Below are positions 33,162 to 42,161 of a DNA stretch of 64,000 nucleotides, in pieces. The notes beneath the pieces are model-generated. The model did not search any database. It saw nothing but the letters and a program-made list of their open reading frames with translations, and was not told the origin of the DNA. Source of the DNA: CATOSP01 sp965205385. Its GTDB lineage: Bacteria; Chloroflexota; Dehalococcoidia; Lucifugimonadales; UBA3495. Numbering within the stretch: the stretch's first letter is position 1; each line of letters opens with the position of its first letter. The stretch is from contig CBDBGS010000006.1 of the NCBI GenBank assembly GCA_965205385.1, positions 496,001 to 560,000 of the forward strand, given 5' to 3'. Made by a program: the position numbers and the translations under genes.

Positions 33162-35411
33162 TCAGCCAGCAGCTTCTTTTTCCTTCAGCGCCCGCAATAC
33201 CTTTTCAGCGGTGATGGGAAGGCTGGTTATCCGCACTCCCACGGCGTCGTACACGGCGTTGGCAATCGCCCCGGCAACGGGGACGTTGCTGCTTTCGCCG
33301 ATCCCCTTGCTTTGGTAGGGCGCGGGTCCCGACGGAGACTCCAAGAGAACCGTTTCCAACTTGGGAATGTCCGGCATAGTCGGCATCTTATAGTCGCCGA
33401 GGGTCAACGTCGAGATTCTTCCCTCCTCCGTGCCTAGCTCCTCCATCAGCGCGTAACCCAAGCCTTGAATCACGCCGCCCTCGATCTGCCCCTGGTGGGT
33501 GAGGGGGTTGATGACTGTCCCCACGTCGTGGGCCGTCACTATCCGCTCCACGCGGACCTGACCCGTTTCCGTGTCGACCTCCACCTCGGCGATCTGCGTG
33601 CAATAGGACGTCACCGGGGAGGTAGTTCCGGCGAAGGTGAACTCTCCAACAATGGCGGCCTCAAGGTCAGGCACGGCCAGGGATGTCATTTCTTTGAGGG
33701 GAATAGTGCGTACCGGAGTTTCGTGGATTTGGACAGAGCCGTCCGCCAGGGTGATGCGGTCCTCGTCGGTCTCGTATAGTCCGGCGGCGCGCTGGACCAG
33801 CTTGGCTTTCAGGTCCCGCGCCGCGCCCAGGGCAGTCTGTCCGGCGGTGTAGGTGACCCGGCTGCCGCCGGAACCCGAGTCGAACGCCACGGCATCGGTG
33901 TTTTGCACCGAGATCCGCACATCCTCCACGGGTACGGTTAGCTCTTCGGCCACCACCTGGCGCAACATGGTGTGCGCGCCTGTGCCCGTGTCCCAGAGCG
34001 CCATCTGAATTTCGACCTGGCCGTCTGCGTCTATGGCGACCCTGGCTTCCGACTGTCCCGCTCCTGGAGGCTGGTCTGAAATCGCCATGCCCCGTCCGAA
34101 GTTGGAGCGGGTTTTCGGTACGCTCCAACCCGAAGACTGCGCGGCCTGCCGTAGGGTGTCCTCGGCCCGGACTTCTTCCCAGGCCCCGCCTGTGGGAGTT
34201 TCGTCTCCGGTCCTAATCACGTTTCGCAGCCGGAATTCCAGCGGGTCCAAGCCCAGTCCCTCCGCGATCATGTCCATGTGTGACTCGACGGCGAAATGGA
34301 CCTGAGGCTTCGCCGGGGCGCGCATGTGGCCGCAGGGGACGTTGTTGGTGTAGACCATGAAACTGTCGATGCTTACGTGGGGCACCCGGTAGGACCCGCC
34401 CAGGTGGTCCGCGCCCCCCAGGTAGACTCTGGGTTTGAACGCGCCGTAGGCGCCACTGTTGAAGACTACTTGAGCTTCCCGGGCCCACAATCTTCCATCG
34501 CTTTTGACACCCGTTTTCAGGGAGATGGCCGCTGGATGCCGTGGGTTGCCGGCCATCAATTCCTGTAGGTAGTCCATGACCATTTTGACGGGCCTTCCGG
34601 AATGGAGGGCCAGGTAGTAGCACAGGGGCGCGTCCATAAACGAGCCCTTACCTCCGAAATCGCCCCCTATGCTGCACGGGTGCAGCGTGATGCGGTCTTC
34701 CGGCATGTCCCACACCGCCGACAATTGGGAGCGCAGATTGAAGGGGGCCTTGTTGTTGACCCACATCTCGACCCGCCCCGCGTCGTCCACCCTGGCCATG
34801 CAGGCATGTGGCTCTATGTAGCCCTGGTGCATTAGCTGAGCGGAGAAAGTGTGCTCGAACACCTGGTCCGATTCGCGGAATCCCTGGGCAACGTCACCCT
34901 TAACCCACCTGTTATGGGCGAAAACGTTGTTAATGGAAGACGGAGGCTGGGGGAGTCCGACGTAAGACGGCATATGGGGATGCAGGACAGGAGCCGAAGG
35001 CTCCATAGCCTCCGGTGGGTCGAACACAGCCGGCAGTTCCTCGTACTCCACGTCGATCAAAAGCAGGGCTTCCTCCGCAGCGTCGGCATCTTCCGCGGCC
35101 ACAGCGGCTACCTTTTCGCCGACGAAGCGGACTCGGTCCTTGGCCAGGACTGGGGAGTCACGCAGCAGCCTGCCAACCAGCCTGTCGGGAATGTCCTGGC
35201 CTGTGATCACCGCGTGTACTCCGGGGACTTCCCTCGCCCTTGACGTGTCGATACTGACGATGCGGGCGTGGGGCAGCGGACTTCGCAGGACCCTGCCCCA
35301 GAGTAGTCCGGGGAGGTTGAAGTCCGCGGTGTAGAGGGTCTGGCCGGAGACCTTGTCCGGGCCCTCCCCCCTCTTTACGGGCGTGCCTACCGTGGTGAAC
35401 GAAGTTACCAT
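33162..35411 (-). CDS. xanthine/aldehyde dehydrogenase-type molybdopterin-binding large subunit
   Basis: The catalytic Mo-binding subunit of a molybdenum hydroxylase that oxidises an aldehyde or N-heterocycle using water. Length 749. N-terminal a/b hammerhead domain (GPDKVSGQTLYTADF), then GGDFGGKGS near residue 250, DSGSGGSRVTYTAGQ, and the catalytic Glu in KGIGESSN (near residue 714). CO dehydrogenase's AYRCSFR-type Cys loop is absent, so it is not CoxL. The medium (FAD) and small (2Fe-2S) subunits are not encoded nearby, which leaves the electron path open. An XdhC/MocA pair for cofactor maturation lies at 56274-58032. Confidence 0.92.
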   Translation of the reverse strand: MVTSFTTVGTPVKRGEGPDKVSGQTLYTADFNLPGLLWGRVLRSPLPHARIVSIDTSRAREVPGVHAVITGQDIPDRLVGRLLRDSPVLAKDRVRFVGEKVAAVAAEDADAAEEALLLIDVEYEELPAVFDPPEAMEPSAPVLHPHMPSYVGLPQPPSSINNVFAHNRWVKGDVAQGFRESDQVFEHTFSAQLMHQGYIEPHACMARVDDAGRVEMWVNNKAPFNLRSQLSAVWDMPEDRITLHPCSIGGDFGGKGSFMDAPLCYYLALHSGRPVKMVMDYLQELMAGNPRHPAAISLKTGVKSDGRLWAREAQVVFNSGAYGAFKPRVYLGGADHLGGSYRVPHVSIDSFMVYTNNVPCGHMRAPAKPQVHFAVESHMDMIAEGLGLDPLEFRLRNVIRTGDETPTGGAWEEVRAEDTLRQAAQSSGWSVPKTRSNFGRGMAISDQPPGAGQSEARVAIDADGQVEIQMALWDTGTGAHTMLRQVVAEELTVPVEDVRISVQNTDAVAFDSGSGGSRVTYTAGQTALGAARDLKAKLVQRAAGLYETDEDRITLADGSVQIHETPVRTIPLKEMTSLAVPDLEAAIVGEFTFAGTTSPVTSYCTQIAEVEVDTETGQVRVERIVTAHDVGTVINPLTHQGQIEGGVIQGLGYALMEELGTEEGRISTLTLGDYKMPTMPDIPKLETVLLESPSGPAPYQSKGIGESSNVPVAGAIANAVYDAVGVRITSLPITAEKVLRALKEKEAAG

Positions 35412-35429
35412 CGTATTGCCGTCCCGATA

Positions 35430-36157
35430 CTATCCCTTAAGGTGTTGGTCGAACCATGCCATTGTCTTTGCCCAGGCGTCACGCGCCGCCTCCGGCCGGT
35501 AGCTGGAGCGGGCGTTGCAGTGGAAGCCATGGCCGCTTCCGGGGTACATGTGAAATTCGTGGGTCTTGCCCGCGGCTGTCAGGGCCGCGTCGATGTCGGA
35601 AACGTCCGCCGGGCTGGGATTGCCGTCTTCTTCACCGAATAACCCAAGCATCGGAGCCGTGATGTTGCCGGTCTGGTCGAAGGGGGAGGGGCCGTCGCCG
35701 CCCAGGGCGTTCTTGATCCCTCCGCCGTAATAGACCACGGAAGCCTTGATGTCAGAGACCGTGCAAGCGGCCAGGTAAGAGACCCTGCCGCCGAAGCAGA
35801 ATCCAACGTTCCGATCCGGTCAGACTGAACGAAGGGTTGCGCCTTCAGGTAGTCCGCCGCGGCCTGGACATCCGCAATTATCCCGGAGTCGGAGCATTGC
35901 TGCATACTGGCGATGGCGCCATCGAACTCCTCGTGGAGCCCCATGGTCATTCTGCCCTGCCTATGGAACATGGCGGGAGCCAGACCGACGTACCCCAGTG
36001 ACGGGAGACGGTCGGTGACGTATTGAATGTGGGAGTTCACTCCCCAGATTTCCTGGATAACGATGACCGCCGGGCTCGGTTCCCCGCTCCCGGAATTCGT
36101 CAGATACGCTTCCATCGTGTCTCCGCCGACGTCGATGTCCACCCAGCTAACCGGCAT
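35430..36157 (-). pseudogene. dienelactone hydrolase family protein, frameshifted
   Basis: A DLH-family hydrolase split in two frames. Reading from 36157 the first frame runs through VIVIQEIWGV and QPFVQSDRIG. At about 35808 the frame must change to continue VGFCFGGRVSYLAAC, which holds the nucleophile Cys of the family. The continuation then reaches the conserved HGFHCNARSSY histidine and stops at 35430. One missing base, for example a lost C in the GGAAC-GTTGG run, would explain it. Both halves are otherwise intact and full-length (about 242 residues), so a sequencing or assembly error is as likely as true inactivation. Confidence 0.82.
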
Positions 36158-36235
36158 AATGGGTCCTCCTCATAATCTCCGAATCGAGGCCAAATCCAGG
36201 CCGCGGGCATTGTACCATGGCCGCTCCGAGCAGGG

Positions 36236-37561
36236 TCAGCTAAAGGCGGAGGAGCGGGCTTCCGGCGGCAGGACTGCTTCCCAGTGCGGGATCAGGTGGT
36301 GAGAGGTGGTGGGCAGGGCTACGATGGAAATCACCCCCACCAGGCTGAGCCCGAAGGATAGCCACACCGCTCCGGCGTAGTTGCCTGTATATGTCCAGAG
36401 AAAACCGCCCAACACCAGCCCCAGAGCCATCCCCATGCCGCCTCCCAAGAGTTGCCAGCCATAGGTAGTGCCCATCGGTGCGTTCCCGTAGTATTGGCGG
36501 TTGATTATGGGGAAGGCGGTCATCTCTCCGCCGATACCAATCCCAAATATGACCGCGAACAGGTAGAACATCCACAGGTCGTTGGCGAACAGAAGCATCA
36601 ACACGGGAAAAGTCTGCAAGCTGAAACATACGGCCATGGCGCCCTTGCTCCCGAGGCGGTCGGCCACGATCGGAACGAGGAACCGGGTCACCGTGCTAAC
36701 AATGGTGAGCGTGCCGTACACCCCGGCGGCCGCGCCCAGTGATATCCCCCGCTCAAATGCCATAGTCACGATGCCCATCAGTATGATGTTATGATCGGCG
36801 CAACCCCAGAAATGGATGCCGATGAGGTTCCAAAACGCATGAGTGCGTTGTGCCTGACGGATGAAGACGCTCGTTCTCACCTTGGCGATGTTTCCCGCCA
36901 GGAGTTGTTCCGTGGGCGCATCCCCGGAGACTCCCAGCGGTTTCAGCCCCACCGCCCCTGGCTCGTCGTGGAAGAACCGCAATAGCAACAACAGGACCAC
37001 TCCACCGGCGACGCCCGGCACCCAGAAGGTCCATTGCAGGCCGAGGGCCAGCAGTCCATACACACCGAATATAGCCATGGCGGTGCCCATACCTTGAATC
37101 GCCTGCAGTGTCCCCATGGCCAAGCCCAGGTGCGTACGGAACCATAGAGTAACGGCGGCTACCAGCGGAACTTGGAATATCGCCATCGCGGCGGCTAGGA
37201 TGAGGCCGTAGTACAAGTAGAACTGCCAGAGGTGGGTCATAGTCCCGGTGAGCACCATGCCGGCGACGAAAAGCGCGACCCCGGCCAGCATCACCTTCCT
37301 TACTCTATAGCGGTCGCCGATCCAGCCCGCAATCGGGCTGAAGAACGCCGAAACCACCCATTGCAGGGCGAAGGCCACGAAGATGGCGAAGATGCTCCAG
37401 TCCAAAGTTTCCTGCAGATGAGGCACCAACATGCTGGTGGCGAACCGGATGGATGACGTGATCATCCACATGACGGAGGCCACTCCCACGATAACCCACG
37501 CGTAATGGAATCTTTGGTTCCCTATCGCCAACTCTGCCGGTTGGAGATTGACCTTGAGCAT
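36236..37561 (-). CDS. MFS transporter (monocarboxylate/oxalate-formate type)
   Basis: A 441-residue, 12-helix Major Facilitator protein. The loop motif between helices 2 and 3 is present as GWIGDRYRVRKVM. Hydrophobic helices begin YAWVIVGVASVMWM. The pattern resembles the OFA/MCT-like branch that carries mono- or dicarboxylates. It lies 78 bp upstream of, and in the same orientation as, the frameshifted DLH gene, so it may import a substrate for that region. The substrate is not determined. Confidence 0.85.
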   Translation of the reverse strand: MLKVNLQPAELAIGNQRFHYAWVIVGVASVMWMITSSIRFATSMLVPHLQETLDWSIFAIFVAFALQWVVSAFFSPIAGWIGDRYRVRKVMLAGVALFVAGMVLTGTMTHLWQFYLYYGLILAAAMAIFQVPLVAAVTLWFRTHLGLAMGTLQAIQGMGTAMAIFGVYGLLALGLQWTFWVPGVAGGVVLLLLLRFFHDEPGAVGLKPLGVSGDAPTEQLLAGNIAKVRTSVFIRQAQRTHAFWNLIGIHFWGCADHNIILMGIVTMAFERGISLGAAAGVYGTLTIVSTVTRFLVPIVADRLGSKGAMAVCFSLQTFPVLMLLFANDLWMFYLFAVIFGIGIGGEMTAFPIINRQYYGNAPMGTTYGWQLLGGGMGMALGLVLGGFLWTYTGNYAGAVWLSFGLSLVGVISIVALPTTSHHLIPHWEAVLPPEARSSAFS

Positions 37562-37627
37562 TCGTTACCCCCGCAATCGTCCGGTCATTGTAACCGAGTG
37601 GCTGTGGTCTCTCAATGCGGGGCCTTG

Positions 37628-37636
37628 TGATACAAT
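37628..37636 (+). promoter_or_regulatory. putative extended -10 promoter of the CocE gene
   Basis: TGATACAAT is an extended -10 element (TACAAT at 37631-37636) lying 117 bp before the start codon. No good -35 is visible. Motif-only. Confidence 0.35.
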
Positions 37637-37752
37637 TTCGCTGCTCTAGTCTTGGGCATTAGCCCGGACTCTTTTCCTTTGCCGGCCGGCCATCCGGTCA
37701 ACGGCTAGGCTTCCCGTTGGGACCACCGAGGCGTACTAGAGGGAGTGTTGAA

Positions 37753-39498
37753 ATGCCTGATAGCGTTTCCTTAAGAGTCGAGACCAACCTGCCCGTGAAG
37801 ATGCGAGACGGTGTCGTCCTCTACGCCGACGTGTACCGGCCCGACAGCCCCGGCCCATTCCCGGTGGCGCTGCAGAGGACACCCTATGACAAGGGCGCGG
37901 CGGGATCGATGACCAACCTGGACCCGATGAAGGCCGCCCGCAACGGCTACGCCGTGGTCATCCAGGACACACGGGGCCGTTACACTTCGGAAGGGGAGTT
38001 CTACGCTTTCCGGGACGAGATTAACGACGGATACGATACGGTGGAATGGGCGGCGGCCCAACCCTGGTCCACCGGCAAGGTGGGAATGTACGGCGCGTCC
38101 TACGTCGGCGCGACCCAGTGGCTTGCGGCCGTAGCGCGGCCTCCCCACCTAGCGGCCATCGTCCCAAACGTCACCGCCTCCAACTACCATGAGGGTTGGG
38201 CCTACCAGGGAGGCGCGTTTGAGTTGGGTTTCAATGTGTCCTGGACCCTGCTCCAGTTGACCCTGGCCAATTTTGGCGCCCTCTCATCGGCCAAGAGTGT
38301 TCCCACGGAGAAGCGGCGGGACTTGATCGATGCCGTGAACGATATGGAAGTGTCCTTCCGACATCTGCCCACCAAGGACCTCCCACAGTTGCAAGGCGGG
38401 CTTGCGGACTACTACTACGACTGGTTGGCCCACCCCGAATTTGACGACTACTGGAAAAACCTGTGCATCGAAGACAACCACCCCCGGTTAGGTGTCCCGG
38501 CCTGCAACATAGGCGGGTGGTACGACATCTTTCTGGGAGGTACAATTCGCAACTTCCTGGGTATGCGGGCCAACGGCGGGAGCGATGACGCCAGGCGCGG
38601 ACAGAAGCTGCTCATCGGCCCGTGGCAACATGGGTCTAGGGGAGGCAGTGTGGTCGGAGACCATTACTTCGGCCTCGCCGCCGACGCCATGGCCGCCGAC
38701 CTGGACGGGGTCCACTTCCGCTGGTTCGACTATTGGCTCAAGGGAATAAACAACGGTGTCCTGGACGAGCCTCCCGTACGGGTCTTCGTGATGGGGGACA
38801 ACGTTTGGCGGGACGAGCAAGAATGGCCTCTGGCGAGGGCGCAGAACACCAGCTATTACCTGCATAGCCAGGGCAAGGCTAACTCTTCTCACGGAGACGG
38901 GTCGCTTAGCCCCCAGCCGCCAGGGCAGGAACCTCCCGATGTTTACCTCTACAACCCCGCAGACCCCGTGCCAACCCGAGGCGGGGGCCTCTGCTGCAAC
39001 CCCTATTTCGCGGCCAACGGCGCGTTCGACCAGCAGGAGATCGAAGCCCGCCCCGACGTGCTTGTCTACTCGACACCTCCGCTGGAGCGGGACTTGGAGG
39101 TGACCGGACCCATCACCGTGACGCTTTGGGCAGCCACTTCCCAGACCGATACCGACTTCACGGCCAAACTGGTGGACGTATGCGAAGATGGCTGCGCCCG
39201 CAACCTAACCGACGGAATCATACGCGCCCGCTACCGCAACTCGTCCTCCCAGCCCAGTTTCCTAGAGCCGGGCAGGGCGTACGAGTACACCATCGACCTG
39301 TGGGCTACCAGCAACGTCTTCCAGCGGGGTCACAGAATCCGAGTCGAGATTTCCAGCAGCAACTTTCCCCGTTTCGACCGGAACACAAACACCGGGAATG
39401 TCATCGCAGGGGACGCCGAGTTCAATCCGGCGTTGCAGACTGTTATGCACGACGCGCAACACCCTTCCCGCATAACGCTTCCGGTGGTCCCAAGGTAG
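37753..39498 (+). CDS. CocE/NonD family hydrolase (X-Pro dipeptidyl-peptidase-like)
   Basis: An esterase/amidase of the CocE/S15 family, 581 residues. Alpha/beta hydrolase domain with the nucleophile elbow GMYGASYVGATQW (Ser near residue 117). The acid/His positions appear as DNHPRLG and GPWQHGS. The C-terminal jelly-roll domain (PepX_C) starts about residue 340. I choose ATG 37753 because a GAGGGAG site lies eight bases upstream and the product starts with the family's SLRVETNLPVKMRDGV; the longer frame from 37717 lacks these. No signal peptide. The hydantoinase follows 53 bp downstream. Confidence 0.9.
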   Translation: MPDSVSLRVETNLPVKMRDGVVLYADVYRPDSPGPFPVALQRTPYDKGAAGSMTNLDPMKAARNGYAVVIQDTRGRYTSEGEFYAFRDEINDGYDTVEWAAAQPWSTGKVGMYGASYVGATQWLAAVARPPHLAAIVPNVTASNYHEGWAYQGGAFELGFNVSWTLLQLTLANFGALSSAKSVPTEKRRDLIDAVNDMEVSFRHLPTKDLPQLQGGLADYYYDWLAHPEFDDYWKNLCIEDNHPRLGVPACNIGGWYDIFLGGTIRNFLGMRANGGSDDARRGQKLLIGPWQHGSRGGSVVGDHYFGLAADAMAADLDGVHFRWFDYWLKGINNGVLDEPPVRVFVMGDNVWRDEQEWPLARAQNTSYYLHSQGKANSSHGDGSLSPQPPGQEPPDVYLYNPADPVPTRGGGLCCNPYFAANGAFDQQEIEARPDVLVYSTPPLERDLEVTGPITVTLWAATSQTDTDFTAKLVDVCEDGCARNLTDGIIRARYRNSSSQPSFLEPGRAYEYTIDLWATSNVFQRGHRIRVEISSSNFPRFDRNTNTGNVIAGDAEFNPALQTVMHDAQHPSRITLPVVPR

Positions 39499-39551
39499 CG
39501 GGACTTCTCCACGCTTTACACCATCTCGAGGCCGATTCCAGGAGGATAAAA

Positions 39552-40970
39552 ATGCCGGATGCAAGGGTCGACACCATTATTCGCGGCGGGCAGGTGGTTA
39601 CTTCATCCCAGGTATATGACAGTTCCATCGCCATCATTGGGGAGAAGATTGTGGCCATCGGACCCGAGGAACTACTTCCTCCCGCGGACAAATACATCGA
39701 CGCGGAAGGCAAGTTCGTTCTGCCGGGCCTGATCGACTCCCACGTCCATCTGGATGGGCATGACAACTACGAACTGGGCGCTCTGGCGGCAGCCCGCGCC
39801 GGACTTACCACCCTCATCCCCTTCGGCACCTATACCCTGGAAGGAGACGAGACGCTGCCCCAGGCCATTAACCGCGTGAGAGAGGAAGTCACCAGCACGG
39901 CGCTGGTCGACTTTGCGTTCCATTTCATCCTGCAGAACCGGCCCAGCATTTTGAACAGCCTTCCAGAAGCCCTTCAGATGGGCGTCAAGTCCTACAAGAT
40001 GTTCATGACCTACAAGAAACGGCCCGGCAGGATGTGCGACGACGATTACATCTGCAACGCCATGGACATGGTGTCCCAGGGCGGCGGAGTGCTACAACTC
40101 CACTGCGAGAGCGGCAACATCATCGAGTATCTGGAGAACAAGCTCATCGGAGAGGGCCACACGCACCCCACTGACTTCCCGACCGCGTGCCCGGACTGGG
40201 CCGAAGAAGAGGCCATCAACCGGGCCATCAAGATGGGAACGGCCACCCGTTGCCCAACCTATGTCGTGCATCTGAGCACCCAGCTAGGTCTGGAGCGGAT
40301 CAAGCAAGCCCAGGCCCAGGGGCAGCTGGTGTGGACCGAGACCTGTCCGCAGTATTTGTTGCTGTCAGACGCGGAGATGGCAAAGGTTGGTCCCCTGGCC
40401 AAGATCGGCCCGCCACTCCGACCCGAGGACGGCCCGGACCGCGACGCCCTATGGCGCGGCTTGGAGCAGGGCCACACTTCCATCGTTGCCAGCGATCACT
40501 CTCCGCATCCCCAGGAACTGAAGCAAGTGGGCTGGGATAATATCTTCGTGACGGATGAAGGAGCGTCGGTGCCCTTCGGGTCGCCGGGGTTGGAGACCAT
40601 CGTGTCATTGATGTACAGCGAGGGCGTGGTCAAGCGTGGGTTGCCCATCTGGTGGCTGGCCCGGGTGATGTCGGAAAACCCGGCGCGAATATTCGGTCTA
40701 TTCCCGAGGAAAGGCGTGATTCAGGTGGGGTCAGATGCCGATCTGCTGATCCTGGACCCCCACGGCGACCGCATCATCACCGCCAAGGACCACCAGAGCA
40801 ATGCCGGCTATACCCTGTTCGAGGGTTGGGAGGTCAAGGGCCGCCCTTGGATGACGCTGTTGCGGGGCAAGGTCCTGTTGAATGACGGCGTATTGGAACA
40901 AGCGCCTGGCGTTGGGCAGTTTGTAGAGTCGGGTTCGCCCCGGTCTCCAATGGGCGGCCCGGTGCGTTAG
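39552..40970 (+). CDS. dihydropyrimidinase/hydantoinase-like amidohydrolase
   Basis: Second cyclic-amide hydrolase in the window, 472 residues from ATG 39552, where GGAGG (39541-39545) lies six bases upstream. The metal ligands are HVHLDG, the carboxylated Lys in SYKMFMTYKKR, HCESGN, HLSTQLG and the Asp in ASDHSPHPQ. Unlike the first homologue it keeps the canonical SDH. The longer frame that begins inside the CocE gene is rejected. It follows CocE by 53 bp; its stop lies 3 bp from that of a convergent luciferase-like gene. Substrate unproven. Confidence 0.88.
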   Translation: MPDARVDTIIRGGQVVTSSQVYDSSIAIIGEKIVAIGPEELLPPADKYIDAEGKFVLPGLIDSHVHLDGHDNYELGALAAARAGLTTLIPFGTYTLEGDETLPQAINRVREEVTSTALVDFAFHFILQNRPSILNSLPEALQMGVKSYKMFMTYKKRPGRMCDDDYICNAMDMVSQGGGVLQLHCESGNIIEYLENKLIGEGHTHPTDFPTACPDWAEEEAINRAIKMGTATRCPTYVVHLSTQLGLERIKQAQAQGQLVWTETCPQYLLLSDAEMAKVGPLAKIGPPLRPEDGPDRDALWRGLEQGHTSIVASDHSPHPQELKQVGWDNIFVTDEGASVPFGSPGLETIVSLMYSEGVVKRGLPIWWLARVMSENPARIFGLFPRKGVIQVGSDADLLILDPHGDRIITAKDHQSNAGYTLFEGWEVKGRPWMTLLRGKVLLNDGVLEQAPGVGQFVESGSPRSPMGGPVR

Positions 40971-40973
40971 CGG

Positions 40974-42002
40974 TTATTTGAAGCTGGGGAGCACCTTCTC
41001 GGTCAGCAGTTTCACGGAGGCCATTACCTGGGGGTTGGGTATTTGGCCTCCGTAATTCATTTCTAGCACGACGCCGGAGATGTCCAGTTCGTTACGGTAC
41101 TCCTCCAGCCTGGCGGTGACCTCTTCAGGGGCTCCGAACATCACCCGGCGCTCCAGTATCTCCTCGTAGGGGATGTTGGCCAGACGCCGGAGCCGTTCCG
41201 CGCCCTCCTCGCTGGCCGCCGTCTTGATTAGCTCGGTTGCCGCGTATTGGATCGCGTGAATCGCGCTTTCCTTGGGCTCCTCCTGGGCTTTAGCGGTGGT
41301 CTCAGCGACGTAGGCGGGTATGCGCAGGGTGACATCCCCTGGCCCTTCGAAGCCCGCTCCTTGCCGGGCGGTGCGGTATAGACTGAGCCGCTCCTTCAAC
41401 GCGGGGATACCCGTTGCCGCGCTGATGAAGATGGGATGCCCCAGCTTGCCCACGATCGGAAAAGTGTCCTCCGAGGCCACCGCGATCCGCGTCGGCGGAT
41501 AGGGTTGCTGGAACGGCTGAGGGACAACCTGAACGTCCTCGTAGGCGTAGAAGTCTCCTTGATGGGAGAAGGCGTCGCCCTTCCAGGCGCTCATAATCAC
41601 CTGGAGAGCTTCGAAGAACCTGCCCCGGCTCTCCGAGTAGGGGACGTTGTAACCCTGGTAATACTTGGTCAGCCCGCTGCGTCCGATCCCGAAGTCGAAC
41701 CGGCCCCTGCTAATGTGGTCCACGGTGGCCGCCTCTTCCGCGACTCTGAGAGGGTTGGTCAGGGGAAGCACCTGCACGGCCAGACCCACGCGAAGCTTCG
41801 AGGTGCGCGCGGCGATGGCGCTGGCGATGATTAGCGGAGACGCGAGCACCGACCGGTCGGGTGTGAAGTGGTGCTCGGCCAGCCATACCGAGTCCATGCC
41901 CATCTGTTCCGCTTCCGTGACCTGGCTGAAAGACTCCTCGAAGGCTTCTGCCTGGGTCATGTCTCCGCGCACGTGGAAGTCGGTGAACATACCGAAGTTC
42001 AT
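40974..42002 (-). CDS. LLM class flavin-dependent oxidoreductase
   Basis: A bacterial luciferase-like monooxygenase, 342 residues, TIM-barrel fold. Motifs: FTDFHVRGDMTQAEAF start, WLAEHHFTPD, LRVGLAVQVLPLTNP, FDFGIGRSGL, and VASEDTFPIVGKLG. Uses reduced FMN or F420 and O2 to oxidise a substrate. Three homologues lie on this strand within 6.6 kb (40974, 42162, 46309). The flavin reductase at 51228 could supply FMNH2. The substrate is unknown. Confidence 0.88.
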   Translation of the reverse strand: MNFGMFTDFHVRGDMTQAEAFEESFSQVTEAEQMGMDSVWLAEHHFTPDRSVLASPLIIASAIAARTSKLRVGLAVQVLPLTNPLRVAEEAATVDHISRGRFDFGIGRSGLTKYYQGYNVPYSESRGRFFEALQVIMSAWKGDAFSHQGDFYAYEDVQVVPQPFQQPYPPTRIAVASEDTFPIVGKLGHPIFISAATGIPALKERLSLYRTARQGAGFEGPGDVTLRIPAYVAETTAKAQEEPKESAIHAIQYAATELIKTAASEEGAERLRRLANIPYEEILERRVMFGAPEEVTARLEEYRNELDISGVVLEMNYGGQIPNPQVMASVKLLTEKVLPSFK

Positions 42003-42030
42003 GACCTGCTCCTATCTCGCTCGTTAATCA

Positions 42031-42084
42031 GCCCTCACCCCTTGCCTCAGCCCGACGCTACGGGCTGGGGCCGCGAGTGAGGGC
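42031..42084. terminator. nested inverted repeat between two LLM genes
   Basis: Outer stem GCCCTCAC (42031-42038) with GTGAGGGC (42077-42084) and inner stem AGCCCG (42049-42054) with CGGGCT (42061-42066). It lies after the stop of the 361-residue LLM gene and before the start of the next. Resembles the CCCTCACCC-type repeat seen at about 3780. Possible terminator or processing site. Confidence 0.5.
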
Positions 42085-42161
42085 CGACTTCTCAAATCTA
42101 GCGGTTCCCAATCATTACGCCGTGTTGACGCCGGGAACTGTGCCGCGCTGGCGCCGAGACG

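Noticed and set aside
39126..39551. The upstream extension of the second hydantoinase frame.
   Set aside because: It overlaps the CocE gene C-terminus in another frame; the GGAGG-preceded ATG at 39552 is the proper start.
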